Below, one piece after another: positions 26,060 through 35,403 of a stretch of DNA of 64,000 nt (position 1 is its first letter; every line of letters starts with the position of its first letter). The notes under the pieces were generated by a model. It did not search any database. It was given only the letters and a program-made list of their open reading frames with translations, and was not told the origin of the DNA. Source of the stretch: Clostridium sp. K4410.MGS-306 (GTDB lineage: Bacteria > Cyanobacteriota > Vampirovibrionia > Gastranaerophilales > Gastranaerophilaceae); contig LARD01000005.1 in the NCBI GenBank assembly GCA_000980375.1, positions 1 to 64,000 on the forward strand. The letters run 5' to 3'. The position numbers were made by a program, and so were the translations under genes.

Positions 26060-27607
26060 TTAACGTAAAAAGTATTCTCTTGGAGGTGTGATTTTTTCTT
26101 GCATCCAGTTATTAAATTTTTCTGCCATTTCCGGCTTTTGGTCATAATGTGCAAAGAAAAACAGCTTTGTCAGAGGGTGCCATTTGTATTCTTTTTCATA
26201 ATCCTGTATATTTTCGTAAAAATCAGTGGTATTGCCTGCATTCTGACAGGTGGAATAAAGTTTTGCTTTTCTTTGTGTTAAATAGTTCTCTATAAAAAGT
26301 TCTGTCTGATATAAATCAGCATCCCAGCATAGTCTGCCTAAATCTTCAAATTCATAGTCTGTTGGCTGCAATTTTGCATCGTATTTAAGTTTATATTCAA
26401 GAAGTTCTTTTGTTCTGCCTGTTCCTTCGTAATCTAAAATGACAACTTTTTTGTTATCTTTTTTGTATTTTTCAATATCTTCAACTGACAGAGAGAAATT
26501 TTTAAGGTACTTTGCCCAGTCTATTTGTTTGCTTGAATTTTTTACCCAGCATCCGCTATTGTTTAACACATCTTTGGAAAAAGGCATATTTATTGTCTCA
26601 ACGCCTTTTTCTTTTATCAATTCAAGCATACACGACGGTGAGCTTCCGATACCTATTAGAATGTATCCTCCTTGACCGTATTTTTTATCAAGCTTATCTT
26701 TAACAATATTGCTAAAACCATCAAGAAACATCACATCTTCTTGTATGATTGATTTCACCCTGTTTTTTCCATAAGAAAAATTAAACCTGGTATTTACAAA
26801 TTCTCTTAACTGTTCTTTTTCTTTGTTAGAAAGTTTGTTATAGTCATCACGAGTAAAGCTTTTGGCTGCTTCCATTTCGGGTGCGGAGGTTTTTAAGAAG
26901 TTTTCCAACTCTATTTTTTCATCGGGAGTGCCTATGCTTCTTTGAATTATGTTGTGATGACATTTTTGATTTTCAAACTGAGAATGATACTTTTTGTAGT
27001 TATTGATATCTTTTTCATCGCAATTTATTTCAAGACCGTTTGTATCAAGTATGTTTTTATCAGGTGCTTGTATTTTTTCAAGCAGCTTGCTGTCTTTGGC
27101 TTCGTACTGGTAAATTGTATTGTTAAAAATTTTATTACGAGAGTCTTGATTTAACTCCTTTAAAACAGGTTTTTTAAAGTGGTTACAAATCTTGTTCCAC
27201 AAACCGTTTTGAGAATCTTGTGACAATTTTTCTGCTGTCATAACCGCAAATTTTAGATTATTAATCATTTGTGCCGGAGTAAGTTTTGTTGATATGGCAT
27301 CAGATATGTTTTTAACAGTTTCTTTTGTTCTTCTGTCCACAATTGACAGGCAATCACCGTATTTGTTTACACAATTGCGGTTAGTGAAACGTTTGTCTTT
27401 ATACGGTTGTGTCACAAAAATATCATAGTCATTATTGTTTTTGGCTTTTTCTTTTAGAGCCTTTATGACATCTGCTTCGTATTTAAACAATTCACGGTAT
27501 TTTACATCTGGCAGCTGCTCATTTGTTTCTGGGTCCAACTGGCCTGTGACTTCCGTGTTCAATGCCGATATAACATTTTGACTTATTGCTTTAAAAGAGA
27601 TATTCAT
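26060..27607 (-). CDS. Unknown protein with N-terminal F-K-A motif and a phosphoribosyltransferase-like loop
   Basis: 515 aa from the ATG at 27607, which yields MNISFKAISQ with the motif at residues 5-7; a TTG two codons earlier is less likely. No signal peptide. The N-terminal 300 residues are charged and helical. Around residues 325-425 are alternating hydrophobic strands: GGYILIGIGSSPSC, then INMPFSKD, then KKVVILDYEGTGRTKE. The last resembles a PRPP loop (hydrophobic strand, D-x-x-x-T/G-x-T), though key acidic pairs are not canonical. Function unknown; a nucleotide- or phosphate-binding fold is a guess. Confidence 0.65.
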   Translation of the reverse strand: MNISFKAISQNVISALNTEVTGQLDPETNEQLPDVKYRELFKYEADVIKALKEKAKNNNDYDIFVTQPYKDKRFTNRNCVNKYGDCLSIVDRRTKETVKNISDAISTKLTPAQMINNLKFAVMTAEKLSQDSQNGLWNKICNHFKKPVLKELNQDSRNKIFNNTIYQYEAKDSKLLEKIQAPDKNILDTNGLEINCDEKDINNYKKYHSQFENQKCHHNIIQRSIGTPDEKIELENFLKTSAPEMEAAKSFTRDDYNKLSNKEKEQLREFVNTRFNFSYGKNRVKSIIQEDVMFLDGFSNIVKDKLDKKYGQGGYILIGIGSSPSCMLELIKEKGVETINMPFSKDVLNNSGCWVKNSSKQIDWAKYLKNFSLSVEDIEKYKKDNKKVVILDYEGTGRTKELLEYKLKYDAKLQPTDYEFEDLGRLCWDADLYQTELFIENYLTQRKAKLYSTCQNAGNTTDFYENIQDYEKEYKWHPLTKLFFFAHYDQKPEMAEKFNNWMQEKITPPREYFLR

Positions 27608-27708
27608 ACACAAAATAAATTGCCTAAAAATAATAATTGCCTGATTTTGAAGGCAATTGTATATTTATTTACATTTGTTAATTTTTTGTTAAATCAATAG
27701 CAAAAAAA

Positions 27709-27737
27709 TTGATTTACTTGTATTGTAAGAATATAAA
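27709..27737 (+). promoter_or_regulatory. Sigma-70-type promoter before the 219-aa membrane protein
   Basis: TTGATT, a 17-base spacer and TATAAA, with a short leader and an AGGAGAG site before the ATG at 27754. Confidence 0.65.
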
Positions 27738-27753
27738 AAACTAGGAGAGTATC

Positions 27754-28413
27754 ATGGTAAAAATTGCACCCTATTCATTAAGCAGCAGAGTTTCTTTTAA
27801 GAATAATCAGGAAAATCCTGTTAAACAACAAACACAAAATTCTGAATATTATAAAACTACTTCAGGTATTAAAACAGCTGTCGGTTATGCTGCAAGCGGG
27901 CTGGTTGCAATTATAGTGAGCAATCACCTTGTTGAAAAAATGTCTAATAAGTTTGATGAAATCTCAAAACTGTCAGGAAAGCAAAACCCTGTGAAAAATC
28001 TACCTAAAATCGGACTTGGCCGTAGCGCTTGGTTCTTGGCTACTACATTTGCATGTGGTGCTTTTGTTGATAACTTTTTAAATAAAAAACGCGAAAAACT
28101 GGCAAATGATTTAAAAACCAAAGATGCTGATACTTTGATGAAAGAAGATAAGCATATTCAAAAAACAGATAAAGGTAATTTGTATTACAAATCCAGCATT
28201 TATAAAAATGTTGGTCCTTTATTGGCGTTGGGTGTTTTGACTCTTAATACCGGCATAAATATTGTCAAAAGAGGAGCCAAAAGTCCCATGAGACTTGATG
28301 TATGGGAATTAATTGACGTATTATGCACAGCCGGTATTGGGGGTTCAATGCTTGGTGCAATTACAGACAAATTCTCTAACAAGGCTGCCAGAGAATTTGC
28401 CGATAAAAAATAA
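27754..28413 (+). CDS. Unknown membrane protein with F-K-N motif
   Basis: 219 aa. After a short Ser/Asn-rich leader the motif SRVSFKNNQ falls at residues 12-19. About four Gly/Ala-rich hydrophobic segments follow (near 45-62, 92-108, 153-170 and 190-207), separated by Lys-rich loops, suggesting an integral membrane protein. No known family. Own promoter, a good ribosome site and a strong terminator make it a single-gene unit. Confidence 0.68.
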   Translation: MVKIAPYSLSSRVSFKNNQENPVKQQTQNSEYYKTTSGIKTAVGYAASGLVAIIVSNHLVEKMSNKFDEISKLSGKQNPVKNLPKIGLGRSAWFLATTFACGAFVDNFLNKKREKLANDLKTKDADTLMKEDKHIQKTDKGNLYYKSSIYKNVGPLLALGVLTLNTGINIVKRGAKSPMRLDVWELIDVLCTAGIGGSMLGAITDKFSNKAAREFADKK

Positions 28414-28430
28414 TTTGTAATTTCAAATAG

Positions 28431-28457
28431 AAAAGGGTGAGTCATCACCCTTTTTTA
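28431..28457. terminator. Bidirectional terminator between the membrane protein and metG
   Basis: Stem AAAAGGGTGA/TCACCCTTTT with a three-base loop GTC, flanked by A and T runs. Serves both convergent genes. Confidence 0.9.
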
Positions 28458-30032
28458 TTACCCCTTTTTTGCGGCTCCTGCAATTTCAGAATCCAGTCTT
28501 AAGAAAACTGGTTTAATCTTTTCTTTTTCTGTAATTTTGCCCACAGGAATTTCTCCCCACTTGAGCTCGTCAAGTTTTACTTCTACAGCTTTTTCGCTTC
28601 TGTTTAGTTGTTCATAAACATCTTGCGAAATATTAGGCGTGTAAGGAGCAAGAAGTGCTGCAATAAATCTCATAGATTCAAGCACGTTGTACAATACTTT
28701 GGCGCATTCTTCCATTTTGCCTTCTTTAGCAAGGCTCCAGGGAGCAGTGTCGTTTACATATTTGTTGACTGTATTTGAGAAATTAACAATCTCCTGTGCT
28801 GCTTCTGCCACTTCGTATTTGTCAAAACGGTTTTTAACAAGCTGTACGGTTTTTAAAGCTTCTTTTGCAATTTCATTATCCGAATCTGTTATAAATTCCT
28901 GTTTGATTTCTCCGTCAAAGTATTTTACCTGCATATTAAGCGTTCTGTTTAAGAGGTTGCCGATGTTGTTTGCAAGGTCAGCATTAACTCTTTCTTTAAA
29001 GTCTAAGTCAGAGTAGTTGCCGTCTCTGCCAGTAGGAGCTGTAACCATCATGAAATATCTGAATGCATCAGGATGAGAAAGCTCAAATGTTTCCATTACA
29101 TCTTTTGGCGCAATAACGTTACCGATTGATTTTGACATTTTTGTCTGGTCAATTGTAATCCAGCCGTGAGCAAGGATTGTTTTTGGCAAAGGAATATCCA
29201 GTGCCATCAAGAATGCCGGCCAGTAAATAGCATGGAATTTCAAAATATCCTTGCCTATTACCTGTACATCAGCAGGCCAGTAAGTTTTAAACATATCTGA
29301 CGGAGTTTCAGGGTCATAACCTAATGCCGTGATGTAGTTTGATAGCGCGTCAATCCATACATAAATGATTTGTGAATCGTCACCAAGAACAGGTATACCC
29401 CAGCTTACGGATTCTTTTGAACGGGATACGGAGATATCTTCAATGTGTTCAAGCTGGTTTAAAACTTCGTTTGCTCTAAATTCCGGTTGAATAAAATCAG
29501 GGTTCTTTTTGATATGTTCAATTATTCTGTCTTTGTATTTTGAAAGTTTGAAAAAATAGTTTTCTTCTTTTACTTCTTCCGGTTTTTTAAGGTGGTCAGG
29601 GCAAAGTCCGTCTTCCGTCAAATCACGGGGATTAAGGAATGACTCGCAGCCAGAGCAGTACAAGCCTGTATAAGAGTGTTTGTAAATATCGCCGTTATCC
29701 TGCAATTTTTTAAATATTTTTTGAACAATTTTTTCGTGTTCTTCATCAGTGGTACGGATTAGTTTGTTGTAAGAAATATCAAGGCCAGCCCAGCATTCTT
29801 TGAATTTGTCTGCGTTTTGATCACACAATTCTTTTGGCGTAATACCCATTGACGCAGCTGTTTTTTGGATTTTAATACCGTGCTCGTCAGTGCCTGTTAA
29901 GAAATATACATCGTCAATTCTTTGGCGAAAATGACGTGCAATAACATCTGTTTGTATTTTTTCGTAAGCGTGTCCAATATGAGGAGCTCCGTTTACATAA
30001 TCAATAGCCGTAGTTAAGTAAAATTTTGTCAT
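28458..30032 (-). CDS. metG: Methionyl-tRNA synthetase
   Basis: 524 aa, the short form without the C-terminal EMAP/Trbp111 tRNA-binding domain. Class I signatures: NGAPHIGHAYE at residues 14-24 and QTKMSKSIGN near 300. A zinc knuckle is visible (CSGCESF near 127 and CPDH near 143). The anticodon-binding helical domain fills the last ~150 residues. Charges tRNA-Met. Divergent from rph with a 29-base inverted repeat between them. Confidence 0.97.
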   Translation of the reverse strand: MTKFYLTTAIDYVNGAPHIGHAYEKIQTDVIARHFRQRIDDVYFLTGTDEHGIKIQKTAASMGITPKELCDQNADKFKECWAGLDISYNKLIRTTDEEHEKIVQKIFKKLQDNGDIYKHSYTGLYCSGCESFLNPRDLTEDGLCPDHLKKPEEVKEENYFFKLSKYKDRIIEHIKKNPDFIQPEFRANEVLNQLEHIEDISVSRSKESVSWGIPVLGDDSQIIYVWIDALSNYITALGYDPETPSDMFKTYWPADVQVIGKDILKFHAIYWPAFLMALDIPLPKTILAHGWITIDQTKMSKSIGNVIAPKDVMETFELSHPDAFRYFMMVTAPTGRDGNYSDLDFKERVNADLANNIGNLLNRTLNMQVKYFDGEIKQEFITDSDNEIAKEALKTVQLVKNRFDKYEVAEAAQEIVNFSNTVNKYVNDTAPWSLAKEGKMEECAKVLYNVLESMRFIAALLAPYTPNISQDVYEQLNRSEKAVEVKLDELKWGEIPVGKITEKEKIKPVFLRLDSEIAGAAKKG

Positions 30033-30042
30033 AATCTATCCC

Positions 30043-30071
30043 ACTTTTATCTTATTTGCTAAGATAAAAGT
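30043..30071. repeat. Inverted repeat between metG and rph
   Basis: ACTTTTATCTTA and TAAGATAAAAGT are exact reverse complements with a five-base loop. It lies in the short divergent promoter region, so it may be an operator or an RNA hairpin in either leader. Confidence 0.8.
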
Positions 30072-30106
30072 AACACAAAAAGCTGACTTAATAAAGGAGT
30101 TATAAA

Positions 30107-30808
30107 ATGTCTGAACGTTTCAACAATAGAAAAAATGATGAATTAAGAGAAATTAGTTTTATAAAAGATTATACAAAACATGCACTAAGCTCTGTGCTGG
30201 TGCAGTTTGGCGATACAAAGGTTATTGTGACAGCCTCGGTAGATGAAAAAGCTCCAAAATGGATGGAAAAAGATGACCCGAGAGGCTGGGTTACAGCGGA
30301 ATACTCTTTGCTTCCTACTTCAACTCATACAAGATGCCAGAGAGAACGTTCGAAAATTTCAGGACGTACGCAGGAAATCCAAAGACTGATTGGCAGAAGC
30401 CTTCGTTCTTGCGTGGACTTGGAAAAAATGACAGGACTTACTCTTACAATCGATGCCGATGTAATTCAGGCAGATGGCGGAACAAGATGTGCCAGCATTT
30501 GCGGGGGATATCTTGTGCTTGAAGATGCAGTAAATAAACTTATGGCACAGGGTAAGCTTGCACAAAACCCGATACTTGAGCCTATAGCTGCTGTTTCAAT
30601 AGGACTGATTGATGGCGAAGTAAAATTGGATTTGGATTACTCAGAAGATTCTCACGCACAGGTTGATTCAAATGTTGTAATGACAAAAAGCGGTAAAATC
30701 ATCGAGTTTCAAACAACAGCAGAAGGCAACCCGTTTACCAAGCAAGAGCTGTATCAAATTCTTGAAACAGCTGAAAATGCGATACAAAAAATAATCGGTA
30801 TGTATTAA
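30107..30808 (+). CDS. rph: Ribonuclease PH
   Basis: 233 aa, a phosphorolytic 3'-5' exoribonuclease that matures tRNA 3' ends. PH-domain features: FGDTKVIVTASVDEKAP near residues 35-51, RGWVTAEYSLLP near 64-75, the phosphate-binding QRERSKISGRTQEIQRLIGR near 80-99, and DADVIQADGGTRCAS near 117-131. AAAGGAG precedes the ATG. The stop codon lies within a perfect 26-base palindrome. Confidence 0.97.
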   Translation: MSERFNNRKNDELREISFIKDYTKHALSSVLVQFGDTKVIVTASVDEKAPKWMEKDDPRGWVTAEYSLLPTSTHTRCQRERSKISGRTQEIQRLIGRSLRSCVDLEKMTGLTLTIDADVIQADGGTRCASICGGYLVLEDAVNKLMAQGKLAQNPILEPIAAVSIGLIDGEVKLDLDYSEDSHAQVDSNVVMTKSGKIIEFQTTAEGNPFTKQELYQILETAENAIQKIIGMY

Positions 30809-30823
30809 TACATACCGATTTTA
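30794..30823 (+). terminator. Palindrome and probable terminator at the rph stop
   Basis: A perfect 26-base palindrome (30794-30819, arms ATCGGTATGTATT / AATACATACCGAT) with the rph TAA at its centre, followed by TTTT. Because the last four codons lie inside it, the hairpin could only form after ribosomes leave. Confidence 0.65.
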
Positions 30824-30833
30824 AAATCTATTT

Positions 30834-31544
30834 CTATGGTTTTTGCTCAGCTTCTCCGCTTCCGCTTCCACCGGCGTTACTGCTCTTATGATTTATTTTT
30901 CCTTCTTGCAAAACTTTTGCTGCACATGAAAGCCCTGCTTTATCAGTAAAACAATCACCGGCTGCAAAACCTGAAGCTCCTGCCGGTACTATGCCTTTGC
31001 CTTTTACAAGGCAGAATTGGAATACATCTTCGCCAAATTTATTAGGGGGTCTGTGTCCGTTAACATCGACAACAAACTTGCCAAAGCTGCTTCCTATATC
31101 ATCCAGAGAAATGTTTTCGGTTTGTCCGCAGCCGACATTTACATATTGTATAGCCATACCGTCAGCCAGAATTGCTGAAAAACCGAGCTGTTCTAGGTTT
31201 TGATAATTTTGTCCGTTTAGGCCTTTTATCATACCCGGTGTAAAACATCCTGCTTGACCGCTTCCGCATATTTTTATTGTATTTAGGTTTTTAGTGAATT
31301 CAGGCCAGAATTTTTCTGCATTAAGCCAGGCCATACCCAACCCTACAGGACCTATTTCTGCTTTTACTTTTGAAACACCCTGAGTAAGTGTAGAATGTGC
31401 TTTTTGTAACGATGTAGCAAGTTCCTGCTTTTTAACATTCTGGTTTAAAGAAGGAATCGTCATTGCAGAAATAACGCCGATAATAGTCAATACGACGAGA
31501 ATCTCTGCCAGAGTGAAAGCTTTTTTAATGTTTAATCTTTTCAT
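30834..31544 (-). CDS. Type IV pilin-like protein (prepilin-type N-terminus)
   Basis: 236 aa. A class III signal: charged MKRLNIKKA, then FTLAEILVVLTIIGVIS with the conserved Glu five residues after the cleavage point (the usual Gly is Ala here). The globular part has four or more Cys (CGSGQAGCF, GCGQ, CLVKG) that could form disulphides, and the last ~20 residues are Gly/Ser-rich. Minor pilins or pseudopilins of this type build type IV pili or type II secretion tips. The ATG overlaps the bioA stop by four bases (ATGA), an odd partner. Confidence 0.88.
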   Translation of the reverse strand: MKRLNIKKAFTLAEILVVLTIIGVISAMTIPSLNQNVKKQELATSLQKAHSTLTQGVSKVKAEIGPVGLGMAWLNAEKFWPEFTKNLNTIKICGSGQAGCFTPGMIKGLNGQNYQNLEQLGFSAILADGMAIQYVNVGCGQTENISLDDIGSSFGKFVVDVNGHRPPNKFGEDVFQFCLVKGKGIVPAGASGFAAGDCFTDKAGLSCAAKVLQEGKINHKSSNAGGSGSGEAEQKP

Positions 31545-32920
31545 AAACCCTCTGTTTCTTCATTTTGTGTAACTGATTTTATTGAATTATACGCTATTTG
31601 CGTAAGTTTTTCAATTTCTTCTTCCGTAATTATCAAAGGTGGCATAAAATAGATTACATTGCCAATGGGGCGAAGAATTGCGCCTCTTTTCATTGCCTCG
31701 AGAAAGACTTTGTGTCCTATTCTTTGGTTGAATTCATACGGCTCTTTTGTATCTTTGTCTTTTACAAGCTCCACTGCACCTATCATACCTATGTGTCTGA
31801 TATCTCCAACATGTGCAAGTTTTTTAAATTTTTGCATTGCCTGTCTGAATACTTCTGCTTTGAACGGCAAATTTTCAATAATTTTTGCTTCTTCCATTAT
31901 TTTTAAAGTTTCGTTTGCAACAGCACAGGCAATCGGGTTTCCTGTAAAACTATGTCCGTGGTAGAACGTTTTTAATTTGGAAAAGTCGTCATAAAATGCG
32001 TCATATATTTTGTTAGTTGTGACAGTTGCCGCAAGAGGGATATACCCTGCTGTTATGCCTTTTGCAACGCAGAAAATATCCGGTTTTATTCCGGCAAGTT
32101 CAAACGCAAAATATTTGCCTGTTCTTCCAAAAGCCATTGCTACTTCGTCATCAATAAGCAAAATATCGTACTCGTCACAAAGAATTCTTAACCTGTTCAG
32201 GTATTCTGCAGGGTACATTCTCATACCCGCAGCACCCTGCACCAACGGCTCAACAATTATTGCCGCAATTTCATTGTGGTGTTCTTTAAACAGTTTTACA
32301 ACATCTTTAAGACAGTCTATATTACAGTCGTGCTTGTTAAGACCTTTCGGGCATCTGTAACAATATGGCGCATTTACTTTAAGTGTTTCAAACACAAGCG
32401 GGTTAAATACTTCTTTATAAATATCAATACCTCCCACAGAGACAGAGCCCAATGTGTCTCCGTGATATGAATCTGTCATGGAAACAAAGTATTTTTTTTG
32501 AGGCTGACCTTTTTGATACCAGTATTGGTAAGCCATTTTTATTGCAACCTCTACAGCTGTTGAGCCGTCATCAGAATAAAATACTTTAGAAAAAGGTTCT
32601 CCGGCTAGTTTTACAAGCCTTTCGGCAAGCTCTATTGCGGGTTTGTGAGTAAAATCAGCAAGAAGTATATGCTCAATTTTGCTCGCCTGTTCATAAAGTA
32701 CTTTGTTGAGTCTTGGCACAGAATGACCGAGAGTGTTTACCCACCAGGAGGCTACTGCATCAATATATTTGTTGCCATCAGCATCATATACGTATATTCC
32801 TTCACCGTGTTCAATCAGTGTTGGTTTATAGTTGTTTCCCTCATACTGTTTCATCTGTGTATCAGGGTGCCATACGTATTTTAAATCTTTTTCTATCCAA
32901 TTATCTTTTTCCGTTCTCAT
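31541..32920 (-). CDS. bioA: Adenosylmethionine-8-amino-7-oxononanoate aminotransferase
   Basis: 459 aa, class III PLP aminotransferase that makes 7,8-diaminopelargonate in biotin synthesis using SAM as amino donor. Family marks: ASWWVNTLGH near residue 53, the substrate-side TDSYHGDTLG near 147, the PLP Asp in LLIDDEVAMAFGRTG near 250, and the Schiff-base Lys in CVAKGITAGYIPL near 287. Preceded by the M29 peptidase with a one-base gap and followed by the pilin gene with a 4-base overlap, so one operon. No other bio gene is in the window. Confidence 0.95.
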   Translation of the reverse strand: MRTEKDNWIEKDLKYVWHPDTQMKQYEGNNYKPTLIEHGEGIYVYDADGNKYIDAVASWWVNTLGHSVPRLNKVLYEQASKIEHILLADFTHKPAIELAERLVKLAGEPFSKVFYSDDGSTAVEVAIKMAYQYWYQKGQPQKKYFVSMTDSYHGDTLGSVSVGGIDIYKEVFNPLVFETLKVNAPYCYRCPKGLNKHDCNIDCLKDVVKLFKEHHNEIAAIIVEPLVQGAAGMRMYPAEYLNRLRILCDEYDILLIDDEVAMAFGRTGKYFAFELAGIKPDIFCVAKGITAGYIPLAATVTTNKIYDAFYDDFSKLKTFYHGHSFTGNPIACAVANETLKIMEEAKIIENLPFKAEVFRQAMQKFKKLAHVGDIRHIGMIGAVELVKDKDTKEPYEFNQRIGHKVFLEAMKRGAILRPIGNVIYFMPPLIITEEEIEKLTQIAYNSIKSVTQNEETEGL

Positions 32921-32921
32921 T

Positions 32922-34025
32922 TTATATTACAAACTTTCCGTCTTTGTATATTAAAACATCGTCTGCATAAATTTCGGAGCCGTTTTTCATGTTTTTGATT
33001 AAGTCCCAGTGCAGACCTGAAACATTCTTTCCTCCTGCTTCGGGGTACGAAGCGCCAAGTGCCATGTGGATTGCCCCTCCGATTTTTTCGTCAAACAGAA
33101 TATTGCCTGTGATATCTTGAACCATATTGTTGGTGCCTATTGCAATTTCGCCTACGAATTTTGCTCCTTCATCCATATTTATCATGTTAAGGAAAAACTC
33201 TTCACCTTTTTCAGCACTGGCTTCAACAACTTTGCCGTTTTCAAGGCGTACTCTTACTTTTTGAGCTTCGTTGCCTCTGTAGATTTGAGGGAAGTCAAAA
33301 TAGATGGTTCCGTTAGCACTGTCTTCAATAGGTGAGGTGTAAATCTCTCCGTCCGGGAAATTGCACTGGCCTGAGCAATTAAGCCATTTTCTTCCTGTTG
33401 TATCAAAAGTTATGTCTGTTTCTTCTCCAATTATATGGAGCTTTGTTGTTTTGTTTAGGTAGTCAGCCAGCCTTTGCTGTTCTTTATCGATTTCTTTCCA
33501 TTTTTCAATAGGATTATCCAAATGCAAATAACAAGCTTTTATTAAAAATTCTGTATACTCATCTAATGACATATTTGCTTCCTGTGCCAGAGCATTTGTA
33601 GGAAAATCTGCAATAACCCATCTTAGAGAACCTTCAGCTGCTCTTTTTAGCATTTTGTTTGAGAGCTCTCTTGTTGCAGCTGAACGTTTTGCCATTTTTT
33701 TAGAGTCAGCTTTTGCCATAGATTTTGTGTTAAGTGGTGCGCCTATTGAAATAAGTACATCTGCTTTTTCATATTCAATTTCTGTCATCGGGTCAATGTA
33801 GCCTAACTGTTCATCGTCAGCGTATTTGATAAACGTTTCTGCAAGCCCGTCCATAGCTGTTTTTACAACAGGGTTGGCTCCTTTTAAAAGCACCTGTTTG
33901 TAGATTTCTTTAACTAAAGGTTGAGCTTCATAGCTTGTGGCCCTAATTACAACAAGGTCGCCCTTCTGTACTTTTGTTGAGTAATCAACAAGGACGCCTG
34001 CATATTTTTCCCATAATGTATTCAT
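32922..34025 (-). CDS. M29-family aminopeptidase
   Basis: 367 aa, thermophilic metalloprotease (M29, AmpS/AmpT-like). Family features: N-terminal YAGVLVDYSTKVQKGD, then metal-site segments NFPDGEIYTSPIEDS near 225-240, GEEFFLNMINMDEGAKFVGE near 280-300 and HMALGASYPEAGGKN near 325-340, each with the conserved Glu/His. Removes N-terminal residues from peptides in the cytoplasm, requiring Co2+ or Zn2+. GAGGAAA precedes the ATG. First gene of the bioA operon. Confidence 0.92.
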   Translation of the reverse strand: MNTLWEKYAGVLVDYSTKVQKGDLVVIRATSYEAQPLVKEIYKQVLLKGANPVVKTAMDGLAETFIKYADDEQLGYIDPMTEIEYEKADVLISIGAPLNTKSMAKADSKKMAKRSAATRELSNKMLKRAAEGSLRWVIADFPTNALAQEANMSLDEYTEFLIKACYLHLDNPIEKWKEIDKEQQRLADYLNKTTKLHIIGEETDITFDTTGRKWLNCSGQCNFPDGEIYTSPIEDSANGTIYFDFPQIYRGNEAQKVRVRLENGKVVEASAEKGEEFFLNMINMDEGAKFVGEIAIGTNNMVQDITGNILFDEKIGGAIHMALGASYPEAGGKNVSGLHWDLIKNMKNGSEIYADDVLIYKDGKFVI

Positions 34026-34095
34026 AAACTTTCCTCTATTTTATATTGTTAATACATTATAATACGCGGGCAAGTACAGGTAAATACACACATTA

Positions 34096-35403
34096 CTATA
34101 CAGCCAGGTCTGTTTGCGGTCTTACTATATTGTTATCTTTTACCCTGAAAAATGCTATGCCCAGTGTCAATGTTCCGATTCTGCCAAGAAACATTGTTAT
34201 GGATAAAATGATTTTTCCAATATCGCTTAATTCCAGAGTAATTCCAAGACTTAATCCAACTGTTCCAAGTGCTGATGTTGTTTCAAAAAACAGCTCCATA
34301 AAACTGTGGTTATCAACAATACACATTAATAGTGTACTGATAAATAAAATCAACATATAGCTTGTGGCAGCAGCAGCTGCTGTCATTACTCTGTTTGCAG
34401 GTATAACGCGTTTTAAGAATGTAATTTTTTCCGGGTGGCCTCTTACAACACTTGTGATTATACCAAGTATGGCCGTAACTGAGGTGGTTTTTATGCCGCC
34501 TCCTGTGCCGGATGGAGATGCACCTATAATCATTGCAAAAATTAAAACCAACAAAGCTGCGTCAGGAAGTTTTGATACATCGACCGTATTGAACCCAGCT
34601 GTTGTCGAAGCAGACATTACCTGAAAAAAAGCTGACAGGGCATCGGCACCGGATGAGCCAATGTAAATAACAGACCCTGTCAGTGTAATCATCACCGTAA
34701 TGAACAGAATAATTTTTGTGGTAAACGTTATTTCCTTGCTTTTGTTAGTCAGTCGTCTGTATATATCCATAGGGACAATAAATCCTATTGCGCCTGCATA
34801 ACAAAGGAATGCAATGATAAGATTTACTGATACATCATTTTGAAACCTGCAAAGACCATCAGCATAGATGCTGAATCCGGCAGTGGAAAATGCTGATACA
34901 CAATGAAAAATAGCAGACCACAGAGGTTTTTGCAGTCCCAGTTTTGAAAATTCAATGCACAAAAGTACTGTACCAATAAATTCAACAATTATTGTGTAAA
35001 TTATTATGTTGCTAATAAAGTGTTTTAAGTCAAAATTTTCAGGCATAGAAAATTCTGCTGAAAGAATCTTCACTCGGTGTGTAGAAATTTTTTTGCTTGT
35101 AGAAAGAATTAAAAACGAGGTCAATGTCATATATCCGATTGCACCAAGTTGAATTAATCCGAGAAGTATAATCTTGCCAAAGGGGGTGTACATATCTGAT
35201 AGAGAACCTGTTGTCAGGCCTGTTGTTGACATAGCCGAAACTACGTTAAATAAATTGTCCACAAAACCAACAGGTATTTTTTGTGCGAAGGGTAGTGATA
35301 TTAAGGCAACCCCAATAATAACATAGCCAAGGAAGCCGAATAATATTGTTTTAAAAGGATTTACTTCTTTGTCTTTAAGTTTTGTTCTTTTCATACTTTT
35401 CAT
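34096..35403 (-). CDS. KtrB/TrkH-type potassium channel subunit
   Basis: 435 aa, about eight to ten membrane helices with four pore repeats. Filter-like segments each carry the key Gly: STTGLTTG near residue 56, FSTAGFSI near 170, STTAGFNT near 270 and LGTVGLSLG near 385. Family members carry K+ (or Na+) inward and normally need a cytoplasmic RCK partner (KtrA/TrkA); none is visible here. Its ATG overlaps the upstream gene's stop (ATGA), and it diverges from the KdpD/KdpE-like pair, pointing to K+-responsive control. Confidence 0.93.
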   Translation of the reverse strand: MKSMKRTKLKDKEVNPFKTILFGFLGYVIIGVALISLPFAQKIPVGFVDNLFNVVSAMSTTGLTTGSLSDMYTPFGKIILLGLIQLGAIGYMTLTSFLILSTSKKISTHRVKILSAEFSMPENFDLKHFISNIIIYTIIVEFIGTVLLCIEFSKLGLQKPLWSAIFHCVSAFSTAGFSIYADGLCRFQNDVSVNLIIAFLCYAGAIGFIVPMDIYRRLTNKSKEITFTTKIILFITVMITLTGSVIYIGSSGADALSAFFQVMSASTTAGFNTVDVSKLPDAALLVLIFAMIIGASPSGTGGGIKTTSVTAILGIITSVVRGHPEKITFLKRVIPANRVMTAAAAATSYMLILFISTLLMCIVDNHSFMELFFETTSALGTVGLSLGITLELSDIGKIILSITMFLGRIGTLTLGIAFFRVKDNNIVRPQTDLAV

